From Micropruina sp. (GTDB lineage Bacteria; Actinomycetota; Actinomycetes; Propionibacteriales; Propionibacteriaceae), in NCBI GenBank assembly GCA_016711205.1, contig JADJTM010000003.1, forward strand, positions 372,001 to 436,000: a stretch of DNA of 64,000 nucleotides, written 5' to 3'. Below, piece after piece: positions 1 through 7,946 of the stretch; the first letter of the stretch is position 1, and each line of letters begins with the position of its first letter. Below the pieces are notes generated by a model that saw nothing but the letters and a program-made list of their open reading frames with translations, was not told where the DNA came from and ran no database searches. The position numbers and the translations under genes are program-made.

Positions 1-1220
1 ACGGCCGGGATGCGCTGATCGCCCGAGAGCCCGGCCTCAGCACCGACGGACTCGAAGGTGGGGCCGTGTTCTCCGACGGACAGGCCGTCTACCCCGAACG
101 GCTCTGCGTCGAGATCGCGCTGGCCGCCGAGAGTGCCGGAGCGGTGGTCCTCACCCACACCAGAGCGGTGAAGCTCGGCATCAGCGACGCTCGGGTGGTG
201 TCGGTCACGATCCGCGACGAACTGGACGATGCCGAGTACGAGGTGCCGACCACCGTGGTGATCAATGCCGGCGGACCGTGGATCGACCAGATCTTCGACA
301 ATGTGCAGCTGCCGCGCATGAACGGCGGCACCAAGGGCACCCACCTGGTCGTCGACCCGTTCCCCGGCGCACCCAAGGACGCCTTCTACTACGAGGCGGT
401 GAGCGACAGTCGTCCGTTGCTGGTGATTCCGTGGAAGGGGCGCTACCTGCTGGGCAGCACCGACATTCGCTTCGAGGGCGACCTCGACACGGTGTCCGCC
501 AGCCAGGACGAGTACGACTACATCTTGACCGAGACCAACCGGGTGATTCCATCGGCGAACCTGACCATGGCCGACGTCAAGTACGCCTACACCGGGGTAC
601 GTCCGCTGCCGTATCAGGCGGACGGCGAGACCGGCGACATCACCCGGCGGCACGAGCTGCGCAGCCACGCACCTCGCTACGACGGCCTGTTCACCCTGAT
701 CGGCGGCAAGCTGACCACGTTCCGTCAGGTCGGCGAAGAGGTCGGCGACCTGCTCGCCAAGCGGCTCGGACGACGCCGCACCAGCGTCACCCGCAAGCTG
801 CCGCTGCCCGGTGGCGGCCAGCCGAACCTGGGCGAGTTGCGTGACCAGTTGCGCGGAACCGGCCTGGACGAGCGCCTGATCGCCCGGTTGGTCAGCCAGT
901 ACGGCACCCGCGCGGTGCCGCTGGCGGCGCTGATCACCGCCTCGGATGAGAACCGTCAGGTGCTGGACGAGGCGTTCGGACTGACCCGCGGCGAGGTGGT
1001 CTGGGCGGTCACCGAAGAGAACGCCCACCGGCTCTCGGACGTGGTGGCGCGCCGGGTGATGACCGGCGTCGAGGACGATCTCGGCGTGGCCGGCCTGTCG
1101 GCGATCGCCGCGGTCTGCGCCGAACTGCTCGGCTGGAGCGAGGCCCGCACGCAGTCCGAGATCGAGAACTACCACCGCTACATCACCCGATTCCAACCCC
1201 CCGGAAGGCAGTCATCATGA
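1..1220 (+). CDS. glpD: FAD-dependent glycerol-3-phosphate dehydrogenase family protein (GlpD-like), 5'-truncated
   Basis: The reading frame is open from base 3 and runs off the left edge, so the FAD-binding N terminus is missing; the GTG at 66 is internal. Visible segments match the GlpD/DAO family: EPGLSTDGLEGG, then FSDGQAVYPERL, the NAGGPWID nucleotide-domain motif, GTHLVV, LLGSTD and the GKLTTFRQ stretch close to FAD, followed by a C-terminal DAO_C-type helical domain. Family role: membrane-associated oxidation of sn-glycerol-3-phosphate (or a related polyol phosphate, as in EryB) to the keto form, passing electrons to quinone. The stop overlaps the start of the kinase by 4 bp (ATGA), so the two are one operon. 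A polyol other than glycerol is possible because the partner kinase looks LyxK/EryA-like rather than GlpK-like. Confidence 0.85.
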   Translation, partial: GRDALIAREPGLSTDGLEGGAVFSDGQAVYPERLCVEIALAAESAGAVVLTHTRAVKLGISDARVVSVTIRDELDDAEYEVPTTVVINAGGPWIDQIFDNVQLPRMNGGTKGTHLVVDPFPGAPKDAFYYEAVSDSRPLLVIPWKGRYLLGSTDIRFEGDLDTVSASQDEYDYILTETNRVIPSANLTMADVKYAYTGVRPLPYQADGETGDITRRHELRSHAPRYDGLFTLIGGKLTTFRQVGEEVGDLLAKRLGRRRTSVTRKLPLPGGGQPNLGELRDQLRGTGLDERLIARLVSQYGTRAVPLAALITASDENRQVLDEAFGLTRGEVVWAVTEENAHRLSDVVARRVMTGVEDDLGVAGLSAIAAVCAELLGWSEARTQSEIENYHRYITRFQPPGRQSS

Positions 1221-2732
1221 GCGCCAAGGACGTCGTCGTCGGAATTGATGTCGGGCTGACCGGCCTGAAGGCCGTCGCGTTCGACCTGACCGGTGGGCAG
1301 GTTGCCAGCGCCACCGCGCCGTCCCCGCAGGACCTGCCGAAGCCGCGCTGGGTCGAGCGCGACGGGCACCAGTTCTGGGACGCGGTCGGCTCGCTGTGCC
1401 GTGACCTGAACGCTCAGCTGAATGCGGACGGTCACCGGGTGATCGGCGTGGGCGTCAGCGCCCACGGCGACGGCGGCTGGCTGCTCGACGACAATCTCGA
1501 CCCGGTGCGTCCGGGCATTCTGTCGCTCGACTCGCGGGCCATCGGCACCGCAGAGGAGCTGAACCGCACCAAGGGTGACGACCTGATGCGGGTCACCGGG
1601 CAGGGCGTGTTTCCGGCCTCGTCCGGTGCAGTGTTGAAGTGGCTGGTCGAGCACGAGCCCGAGACGGTCGCGAATGCGCGCTGGTTCTGCTTCGCGAAGG
1701 ACTTTCTGCGGGCTCGGTTCACCGACACCATCGGCACCGACCTCACCGAGGCAAGCACCGCGTTCACCAACGTGCACACGCAGGGGCTACGATCCCGAGG
1801 CGCTGGAACTGTACGGGCTGAGCGATTTCGCCCACCTGCTGCCCCCGATTCAGGCGCCGGCGGACGTGGCCGGGCCGATCAGCTTCCTCGCCCACAAGCA
1901 CACCGGCTTCCCCGAGGGCGTCCCGTTCGTGGCCGGCATGCACGACGTGGACGCCGGCGCGATCGGTTCGGGCGGCGTCCGGGCCGGGCAGTTGGTGGTG
2001 CTCGCCGGCACGTGGAGCATCAACGAGGTGATCAGCGACACGGTCAACGTGAGCACCGACTGGTTGGCTCGATCGTTCGTGCGCAAAGGCATGTGGCTGA
2101 ACATGGCGGTCTCGCCGGCCAGTTCGTCCAACCTGGAGTGGTTCGTCAACACACTGTGCCGTGCCGACGTGGACGCCGCCCGCCGGGCCGGCACCGACCC
2201 CTACGCATTCATCGACCACGAGATCGCCCAGGTGAAGCCGGATGCCGGTGCGGTCACGTTCTTTCCCTACCTGTACGGAAACCCGCTGGGGCAGGACGCG
2301 TCCGCCGGATTCGCGGGCATTCGGGCCTGGCACGAGCGCGGCGACCTGCTGCGCGGCATCTATGACGGCATCGCGTTCAACCATCGGCAGCATGTGGACG
2401 GACTGCTCGCCGGCTTCGACGTCGACCAGGTGCTGGTGGTCGGCGGTGTGACCCGGTCAGGCATCTGGCCACAGCTGTTCGCCGATGCGATCAATCGCGA
2501 GATCACCATTGCCGACGTCAGTGAAGGTGGTGCCCTCGGCACGGCGATGGTGGCGGCGGTGGGTGCCGGCGCGTTCGCCGATCTGGACGAGGCAGCGTCC
2601 GTGATGGGATCGCCGACGCGCACGGTGGCGCCGAACCCGGACGGGGTGTCTGTGCTGGAGGAGCGTTACCAGGCGTACCGCAGCTTGCAGGCCGACCAGC
2701 TGGCCTGGTGGAAGGCGCAAGCGATCGGCTGA
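1217..2732 (+). pseudogene. FGGY-family carbohydrate (polyol) kinase, broken by a one-base insertion
   Basis: ATG at 1217 overlaps the upstream stop. The first part (to about 1785) carries the FGGY N-terminal ATPase fold (VVGIDVGLTGLKAVAFD, VGVSAHGDGGWLLDD, LSLDSRA). The rest continues one frame over (YDPEALELYGL..., MHDVDAGAIGSG, VVLAGTWSINEV, SPASSSNLEWF, FFPYLYGN, VVGGVTRSGIWPQ) to the stop at 2732. Removing one G from the GGGG run at 1783-1786 joins both halves into a protein of about 504 residues, normal for the family. Similarity is closest to LyxK/EryA-type kinases, which phosphorylate pentuloses or tetritols with ATP. Together with the dehydrogenase it would channel a polyol into phosphorylated sugar metabolism. 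I think a sequencing indel is likelier than true decay, since the downstream frame has no other lesion. Confidence 0.85.
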
Positions 2733-2874
2733 GGGCGGGATCATCGAGTGGGCGAGCGGCGAGGGATCCACGGTCGCCAGTCGCCAGTCGCCCAGTGCCC
2801 ACTGCCCTCGTCCGTTCGGCCCCCGACGCGCCCCACGACGCGCACGTGAGCGTTCGAGGACCGTCCGCGATATC

Positions 2875-3270
2875 TCAGGCGCAGGACGAACAGGTGCCGA
2901 AGAACTCCACCTCGTGGTCGATCTCGGCGAAGCCGTACTCGCCGGCGATCCGGCGCGTGGTCGCCTCCAGGCCGGGCAGGTCGATCTCGACGGTGCGTCC
3001 ACAGCTTCGGCAGACCAGGTGATGGTGGTGCCCCGGGGTGCAGGTGCGGTAGGCGATCTGGCCGTCCGGGGTGCGGATGGTGTCCAGTTCGCCGCTGGCC
3101 GCCATCGCCTGCAGGGTGCGGTACACCGTGGCGAGGCCCACCTTCGAGCCCTCGTGGCGCAGCCGGTCGTGAATGGTCTGGCTGGTCGCGAAGGCGGGGT
3201 TGGCGGCGACGGCGTCCCGCACCTCGGCGCGCTGGCGGGTGTTGCGCGGCGTCCGCTCAGTGCTCGTCAT
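2875..3270 (-). CDS. zur: Fur-family zinc uptake regulator Zur
   Basis: 131 residues, the standard Fur-family length. The N-terminal winged helix (about 1-80) contains the recognition segment GLATVYRTLQ; GHHHH at 80-84 and CRSCG (CxxC, 87-90) plus a C-terminal CSSC (127-130) supply the regulatory and structural zinc sites. It is the last gene of znuA-znuC-znuB-zur: its ATG lies 12 bp inside the end of znuB, so the genes are translationally coupled. Position and the matching operator upstream of znuA make Zur (zinc) far more likely than Fur (iron). With zinc bound it should repress its own operon. Family function is established; metal specificity is inferred from context. Confidence 0.9.
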   Translation of the reverse strand: MTSTERTPRNTRQRAEVRDAVAANPAFATSQTIHDRLRHEGSKVGLATVYRTLQAMAASGELDTIRTPDGQIAYRTCTPGHHHHLVCRSCGRTVEIDLPGLEATTRRIAGEYGFAEIDHEVEFFGTCSSCA

Positions 3271-4243
3271 AGTGACCCTCGTGGGCGGCGTGCCGGTGCC
3301 CGTCGTGAATGTAGTCGACGTGACCGCCGTGGGTCACCGCCACGTGCCCGCAGCCCGCTGCGTGCTGGTGCGGATGTGCCTCGGTCACCTCGTGGGCCAG
3401 GGGCGGCTGGTCGTCCACCAGTTCGACGGACGGTGCCCGCCGCCGGGCCAGCAGCAGCGAGACCGGCCAACTGAGCGCGAACAATCCGATGCCGATCACC
3501 ACGATGAGCGCACCCGGCGCGGTGTCGAACTCGTACGAACCGACCGTGCCGCTGACGGCGGCCAGCACCCCGAGCCCCATCGCCACCAGCATCGAGCGAC
3601 GGAAGCCGATCACCAGATGGTTGGCGGTGGCCACCGGCACCACCATCAGTGCGCTGACCAGCAGCAACCCGACGGTGCGCATCGACACCGTCACGGTGAT
3701 CGCGGCCAGCGCGACCACGAGCACGTTGTAGAACCGGACGGGCAGCCCGATCGTGCGCGCGAACGGTTCGTCCGCGCTGACCGCGAACAGTTGTGGCAGC
3801 AGCCCAAGACACACCAACAGGACGATCGCGCCCAGGCCGCCGACGATCCACAACTCGGTCGCGGTGATGGTGAGCAGGGAGCCGAAGAGGTACGCGGACA
3901 GGGTGCCGGTGCCCTGTCCGGCCAGGCTGGCCAACAGCAGGCCGCCGGACAGGCCGCCGTAGAACAGGATCGCCAGCCCGACGTCACCGCTGGTGCGGCC
4001 CAGTTCGCGCAGCAACTCGATGCCGACCGCACCCAGGACACACACCACCACGGCCAGCGGCAGGGGAGCGGTGCCGGTCAGAAAGGCCAGGCCGACACCG
4101 GCGACCGCCAGGTGTCCCAGGCCGTCGCCGAGCAGGCTGAGCCGTCGCTGCACCAGGTAGGTGCCGATGGCCGGTGCGGTCAGGCCGGTGATCACTGCGG
4201 CCAGCAGGGCCCGCTGCATGAACTCCAACATGAGCCAATCCAT
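3257..4243 (-). CDS. znuB: Zinc ABC transporter permease ZnuB
   Basis: 328 residues. Start chosen at the ATG at 4243, two bases after the znuC stop; an upstream extension of the frame overlaps znuC and is not conserved-looking. It is an ABC-3 family permease with about eight hydrophobic helices; typical segments are LLGDGLGHLAVAGVGLAF, YGGLSGGLLLAS and MRTVGLLLVSALMVVPVATA. It forms the membrane channel for Zn2+ delivered by ZnuA and driven by ZnuC. The C-terminal 40 residues are unusual for the family: a soluble tail rich in histidine (HPHQH, CGHVAVTHGGH, HDGHRHAAHEGHYDEH), a likely cytosolic metal-binding site. It overlaps zur by 14 bp. Confidence 0.93.
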   Translation of the reverse strand: MDWLMLEFMQRALLAAVITGLTAPAIGTYLVQRRLSLLGDGLGHLAVAGVGLAFLTGTAPLPLAVVVCVLGAVGIELLRELGRTSGDVGLAILFYGGLSGGLLLASLAGQGTGTLSAYLFGSLLTITATELWIVGGLGAIVLLVCLGLLPQLFAVSADEPFARTIGLPVRFYNVLVVALAAITVTVSMRTVGLLLVSALMVVPVATANHLVIGFRRSMLVAMGLGVLAAVSGTVGSYEFDTAPGALIVVIGIGLFALSWPVSLLLARRRAPSVELVDDQPPLAHEVTEAHPHQHAAGCGHVAVTHGGHVDYIHDGHRHAAHEGHYDEH

Positions 4244-4244
4244 G

Positions 4245-5000
4245 TCAGACCACCTCCAGGCCGGTGCGGTGGGAGTGGCTGTGGGGCAGTTCGTGCACCT
4301 CATGACCACCGCCGGCACTCTGGAACGGGCCGTCGGCCACCACCCGTCCATCGGCGAGGGTGATCGCCCGATCGATCAGCGGCTCCAGCGGGCCGGGTTC
4401 GTGCAGCACCATCAGCACCGTGCGGCCCTGCCGGCGCAGTGCGGCGACCACCTCGGCCAGCACGTTCTGGGTGTGCTGGTCGACGCCGGCCAGCGGCTCG
4501 TCCCACACCATCAGGTCGGCCTCGCCGGCCAGTGCCCGGGCGATCAGCACCCGCTGCTGCTGCCCTCCCGACAGCCGGACGAACGGTGCCCCGGCCCGGT
4601 CGCTCATGCCCACCTCGCCCAGCGCCGCGGCGACCGCCGATCGGTCGGACGAACTCGCCGGCCACAAGGGACGACGCAGCCCCAGTCGTCCGGTTGCCAC
4701 CACCTCGCGGGCGGTTGCCTGCTGCACCATGATGCTGCTGCGCTGTGGCACGTACCCGATGCGTCGCCAGTGGTGAAAGTGCTGCACCTCGGTGCCGAAC
4801 AGCCGAATCGAGCCCCGGTGCGGCACCAGCCCCAGGACCGCCCGCATCAGCGTGGTCTTGCCGGAGCCGTTGTTGCCGGTGATCGCGACCGTCTGGCCCG
4901 GCTCGATGGTGAAGCCGGCGTGCCGGACGATCGGCACCCCGGACAGCACCACGTCGACGTCGGCGAGGGTGACGGCGGGCGGAGAATCGGTCGAGGTCAT
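4245..5000 (-). CDS. znuC: Zinc ABC transporter ATP-binding protein ZnuC
   Basis: 251 residues. ATG at 5000 shares its A with the znuA stop (TGATG), which fixes the start. Walker A GNNGSGKT at 42-49, ABC signature LSGGQQQR at 143-150, Walker B LMVWDEP around 163-169 with the catalytic Glu, then the switch histidine in VLHEPG. It hydrolyses ATP on the cytoplasmic side to drive zinc import through ZnuB. Like znuB, the C terminus is histidine-bearing (HEVHELPHSHSH). It is the second gene of the Zur-controlled operon. Confidence 0.93.
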   Translation of the reverse strand: MTSTDSPPAVTLADVDVVLSGVPIVRHAGFTIEPGQTVAITGNNGSGKTTLMRAVLGLVPHRGSIRLFGTEVQHFHHWRRIGYVPQRSSIMVQQATAREVVATGRLGLRRPLWPASSSDRSAVAAALGEVGMSDRAGAPFVRLSGGQQQRVLIARALAGEADLMVWDEPLAGVDQHTQNVLAEVVAALRRQGRTVLMVLHEPGPLEPLIDRAITLADGRVVADGPFQSAGGGHEVHELPHSHSHRTGLEVV

Positions 5001-5926
5001 CAGCAGCCGTTCGCCTTCTGCAGCGCCGCCAGGTTGGAGCGCATCACCTCGAGGTAGTCCGAGCCGCGCGATTGGTCGGTGATGCCTTCGAGTGGATCGA
5101 GCACGTCGGTGACCAGCCCCAGGTCGCCGGCCACCGATTCGGCGACGGTGGGCGACACCAGGGTCTCGAAGAAGATCGTGGTCACCTGGTTCTCGCGGGC
5201 GATCGTCTGCACCTCGGCGATCCGCGCCGCGGTCGGTTCGGTGTCGGGTTCGATGCCGCGGATGCCGACCTGCCGCAGGCCGTAGCGATCGGCAAGGTAG
5301 CCGAAGGCTTCGTGCGAGGTGATGAACACAGTGCGCCGGCAACCGGCCAGGCCTTTGGTGTACTCGGCGTCCAGGCTGGTGAGGTCGGCGATCAGGGCTT
5401 TGGCGTTGTCGGCGAAGGCCGTGGCCGATGCAGGGTCGGCGGCGCTCAGCGCGTCCCGCACCTGTTCGGTGATGGCGATCATGTTGTTCGGATCCAGCCA
5501 GGTGTGCGGGTCGAGCGCTCCTTGCTCGTGGTCGTCCCCCCCGTCGGGGGAGTCGCCCTCGGCGAGGGCCCGCAGGGTCAGAAAGCTGGCGGTGTCGACG
5601 AAACGCCGGGGTGGCACCGTCTGCACCGCTGCGTCCACGCTGGGCTGAAAACCCTGCTGATAGATCACCAGATCAACCTCGCCCAGGTTCGCCACCTGTT
5701 TGGGCGACAGCTCCAGGTCGTGCGGCTCCGATCCGGGCGGGGTGAGGTTGGTTACGCCGACCCGTCCACCACCCACGCGTTCGGCGACGAACTGGAACGG
5801 GTAGAAGGCGGCGGTCACGCTCAGCTGCCCCGACTCGGACGATGCTGGCGCGACGGAGCTACAACCGGCCAGGCCCAGCAATCCGAGGGATGCCAGGACG
5901 GCCAGCACCGCTCGCGAGATCTTCAT
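5000..5926 (-). CDS. znuA: Zinc ABC transporter substrate-binding lipoprotein ZnuA
   Basis: 308 residues from the ATG at 5926. An alternative ATG at 5941 lies inside the predicted promoter; the -10 box and Zur operator cover it, so 5926 with a leaderless mRNA is preferred. A lipoprotein signal peptide ends in LAGC (Cys about residue 21). Cluster A-I fold with the expected zinc ligands: EPHDLE, DPHTWLDP, ITSHEAFGYLADRYGL and FFETLVSP; a short acidic/His loop (GDDHEQGALDPH) is typical of zinc-specific members. It captures Zn2+ outside the membrane and hands it to ZnuB. It is first in the operon and directly under the Zur box. Confidence 0.92.
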   Translation of the reverse strand: MKISRAVLAVLASLGLLGLAGCSSVAPASSESGQLSVTAAFYPFQFVAERVGGGRVGVTNLTPPGSEPHDLELSPKQVANLGEVDLVIYQQGFQPSVDAAVQTVPPRRFVDTASFLTLRALAEGDSPDGGDDHEQGALDPHTWLDPNNMIAITEQVRDALSAADPASATAFADNAKALIADLTSLDAEYTKGLAGCRRTVFITSHEAFGYLADRYGLRQVGIRGIEPDTEPTAARIAEVQTIARENQVTTIFFETLVSPTVAESVAGDLGLVTDVLDPLEGITDQSRGSDYLEVMRSNLAALQKANGC

Positions 5927-5940
5927 GACAATCATTCTCA
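5926..5940. promoter_or_regulatory. Zur operator (Zur box)
   Basis: The 15-bp site reads TGA-C-AAT-C-ATT-C-TCA, a perfect dyad that fits the TGA-N-AAT-N-ATT-N-TCA pattern known for actinobacterial Zur boxes. It covers the predicted -10 and start of znuA and lies in front of the operon that encodes Zur itself, so zinc-loaded Zur should block transcription of the whole unit. Confidence 0.85.
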
Positions 5941-5962
5941 TTTAGACTGGTGGTGGTGTCAA
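5934..5962 (-). promoter_or_regulatory. znuA promoter (leaderless)
   Basis: On the minus strand, -35 TTGACA (5962-5957) is followed after 17 bases by -10 GAGAAT (5939-5934). Transcription would start about 5927-5926, on the A of the znuA ATG, leaving no 5' leader. The Zur box overlaps the -10. Confidence 0.65.
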
Positions 5963-5995
5963 ACCGCAGAGGTGAGGTTGGTGTGGACGAGGGCC

Positions 5996-6285
5996 GTGAT
6001 CGGTAATCGGGGACGGTTCCGCATTCCTGCTCAGTGGACGCGGCGCCGTGATCGGTAATCGGGGACGGTTCCGCATTCCTGCTCAGACTCGTCCGCCCTG
6101 CCTGCGAACTGCCGAGCAGGACTGCCCGGTGAGCAGGAATGAGGAACCGTCCCAGATTGCCGCTCACCCGGGTGAGCAGGGCCGCCCGGGTGAGCAGGAA
6201 TGAGGAACCGTCCCCGATTACCGCTCAGCTCGGTGAGCAGGAATGCGGAACCGTCCCCGATTACTGCTCACGTTGGCCCCTTCGC
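5996..6285. repeat. Family A palindromic repeat cluster 1 (five copies)
   Basis: Cores GGGGACGGTTCC occur at 6009-6020 and 6061-6072 (forward), and the complement at 6143-6154, 6203-6214 and 6247-6258 (reverse). Each core is flanked by arms of the TGAGCAG / CTGCTCA type, so each unit can fold into a hairpin. Forward units come first, reverse units after. The cluster fills the gap between the znu promoter and the 3' end of the glutamate transporter operon; no gene is visible here. Confidence 0.85.
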
Positions 6286-6288
6286 GAG

Positions 6289-7218
6289 TCAGTCTCTGGG
6301 CGGTGCGTCATGACTCGGCTCGATCAGGTAGTCGATCGGGCCACCGGGTTCGGCGCTGCCCTGCACGATGTTCGGCATCGTGTTCGTCAATGGTCCGGCG
6401 GTGATCGGACGCTTGCGCAACCGCTGCTCGACGGCACCGGCCAGCTTGGTCATCGCGTAGTTCAGCAGAATGAACAACACGGCGGCCACGATGTAGGCGG
6501 GGACGGTGTTCGCGTAGGCCGATCCGAGGGTCTTCGACCAGGTCAGCAACTCCATGTAGGTGATGCCGTAGCCCAGCGCGGAGTCCTTGATGACCACCAC
6601 GAGCTGGCCCATCAACGCCGGCAGCATGGCCACCAGGGCTTGCGGCAGCTGGATCGACAGCAGCGTCTGCTGCGGCGTCAGCCCGACCGAAAGCCCGGCC
6701 TCGGACTGCCCTTTCGGCAACGCGTGGACGCCCGAGCGCACCAGCTCGGCGATCACCGAACCGTTGTAGAGCGTGAGGGCGGTGACGACGGCCATCAGCG
6801 GGTTGATCGTCGCCAGAAAGACGCCGTTGCGCGAGTAGATGGTGAACGCGAAGTACATCATCAGCAGCACCGGCACGGCTCGGAAGAACTCGACCACGAT
6901 GCCGCAGACGATCCGGATCCAGCGCTGGGTCGCAAGCCGTCCGATGCCGAAGATGAGACCGAAGATGCCGGCCAGGACGACCGAGATGGCGGCGGCCGAC
7001 AGCGTGCCGATCAGGCCCGGGATCAGGTAGGCCGTCCAGGCGGACGCGGTCAGGAAGGGTGTCCACTTGGCGGCGTCCAGCTGACCCGCCTGGCCCAGCT
7101 TCGCGAGCACCAGATAGAGGATGCCCAGGATCAGCAAGGCACCGACGACGGTCAGAATGTTGTGCCGCAGCCGGGCCTTGGGACCGGGGGCGTCGAAGAG
7201 CACGTTCTGGGCACTCAT
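6289..7218 (-). CDS. gluD: Glutamate ABC transporter permease (GluD-type)
   Basis: 309 residues from the ATG at 7218, which overlaps the stop of the upstream permease by 4 bp (ATGA). It is a HisM-type permease of polar amino-acid importers: hydrophobic helices and the cytoplasmic EAA loop (LPKGQSEAGLSVGLTPQQT). It is longer than its partner because of an extra N-terminal segment with one helix and a soluble C-terminal tail. With GluC it forms the heterodimeric membrane channel. Last gene of the gluABCD-like operon; family A hairpins follow immediately and may terminate or protect the transcript. Confidence 0.88.
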   Translation of the reverse strand: MSAQNVLFDAPGPKARLRHNILTVVGALLILGILYLVLAKLGQAGQLDAAKWTPFLTASAWTAYLIPGLIGTLSAAAISVVLAGIFGLIFGIGRLATQRWIRIVCGIVVEFFRAVPVLLMMYFAFTIYSRNGVFLATINPLMAVVTALTLYNGSVIAELVRSGVHALPKGQSEAGLSVGLTPQQTLLSIQLPQALVAMLPALMGQLVVVIKDSALGYGITYMELLTWSKTLGSAYANTVPAYIVAAVLFILLNYAMTKLAGAVEQRLRKRPITAGPLTNTMPNIVQGSAEPGGPIDYLIEPSHDAPPRD

Positions 7219-7877
7219 CGCTTCACCGCCAGCCTGCGCGACAGGCTGGTGAACAGGACGCCCAACGGCAGCGTGAGCACCACGAAACCGAGGGCGAACA
7301 CGAAGAAGACAGGCACTCCGCCGGTCTCGTTCTCGACGATCGTCGCCATCAGGCCAGCAGCCTCGGACACGCCGATCACCGACGCAACGGTGGAGTTCTT
7401 GATCAGGGCGATCAAGGTCGATCCGAGCGGGGCGATCGAGCCGCGGAAAGCTTGCGGCAGCAGCACCTCGGTGAGCGACTGGTTGAAGGTGAGCCCGATC
7501 GCCCGTGCAGCCTCGGCCTGGCCGGCGGGGATCGTGTTGACACCGCTGCGCAGCGCCTCGCACACGAACGCCGCGTGGTACACGCTGAGCATCACGATCG
7601 CCCACAGAAAGGCATCCGTCTTGACGTCGTTGCTGAGCCGAAGACCCAGAATCAGAGACAAGCCCAGAATCGACGAGACCATCAGAAGAGTGAGCGGGGT
7701 GTTGCGGATCAGGTTGACGTACGCGGTGCCGAGCAGCCGCAGCACCGGCACCGGCGACACCCGCAGCACGGCCAGCACGGTGCCGATCATCAGGGCGCCC
7801 AGGGCACTCCAGAACGACAACTGGATCGTCAGCCAGAAGGCGCCGACGAAGTCGTAACGGGCGAGGATCTCACCCAT
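7215..7877 (-). CDS. gluC: Glutamate ABC transporter permease (GluC-type)
   Basis: 220 residues, a standard length for HisM/GlnP permeases. It has about five membrane helices and the EAA loop IPAGQAEAARAIGLTFNQS that docks on the ATPase. IRNTPLTLLM is also characteristic of the family. It lies between the binding-protein gene (69-bp gap with a hairpin) and gluD (4-bp overlap), the same order as Corynebacterium gluABCD. Role: half of the inner-membrane channel for glutamate or a related amino acid. Confidence 0.88.
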   Translation of the reverse strand: MGEILARYDFVGAFWLTIQLSFWSALGALMIGTVLAVLRVSPVPVLRLLGTAYVNLIRNTPLTLLMVSSILGLSLILGLRLSNDVKTDAFLWAIVMLSVYHAAFVCEALRSGVNTIPAGQAEAARAIGLTFNQSLTEVLLPQAFRGSIAPLGSTLIALIKNSTVASVIGVSEAAGLMATIVENETGGVPVFFVFALGFVVLTLPLGVLFTSLSRRLAVKR

Positions 7878-7903
7878 GCGTTACCCCTCTCGAACGAAGC
7901 TGA

Positions 7904-7934
7904 AGGGTGCCGTTTCGGTGAAGAACGACACCCT
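7904..7934 (-). promoter_or_regulatory. Intercistronic stem-loop between gluB and gluC
   Basis: An 11-bp stem with one mismatch (7904-7914 pairing with 7924-7934) and a 9-base loop lies between the binding-protein and permease genes. Such hairpins commonly stabilise the upstream message or reduce read-through, giving more binding protein than permease; that role is inferred. Confidence 0.5.
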
Positions 7935-7946
7935 CCAGCGCATGGG

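Noticed and set aside
5939..5941. ATG at 5941 as start of znuA
   Set aside because: It lies within the predicted -10 and Zur box, so it would not be transcribed from the best promoter.
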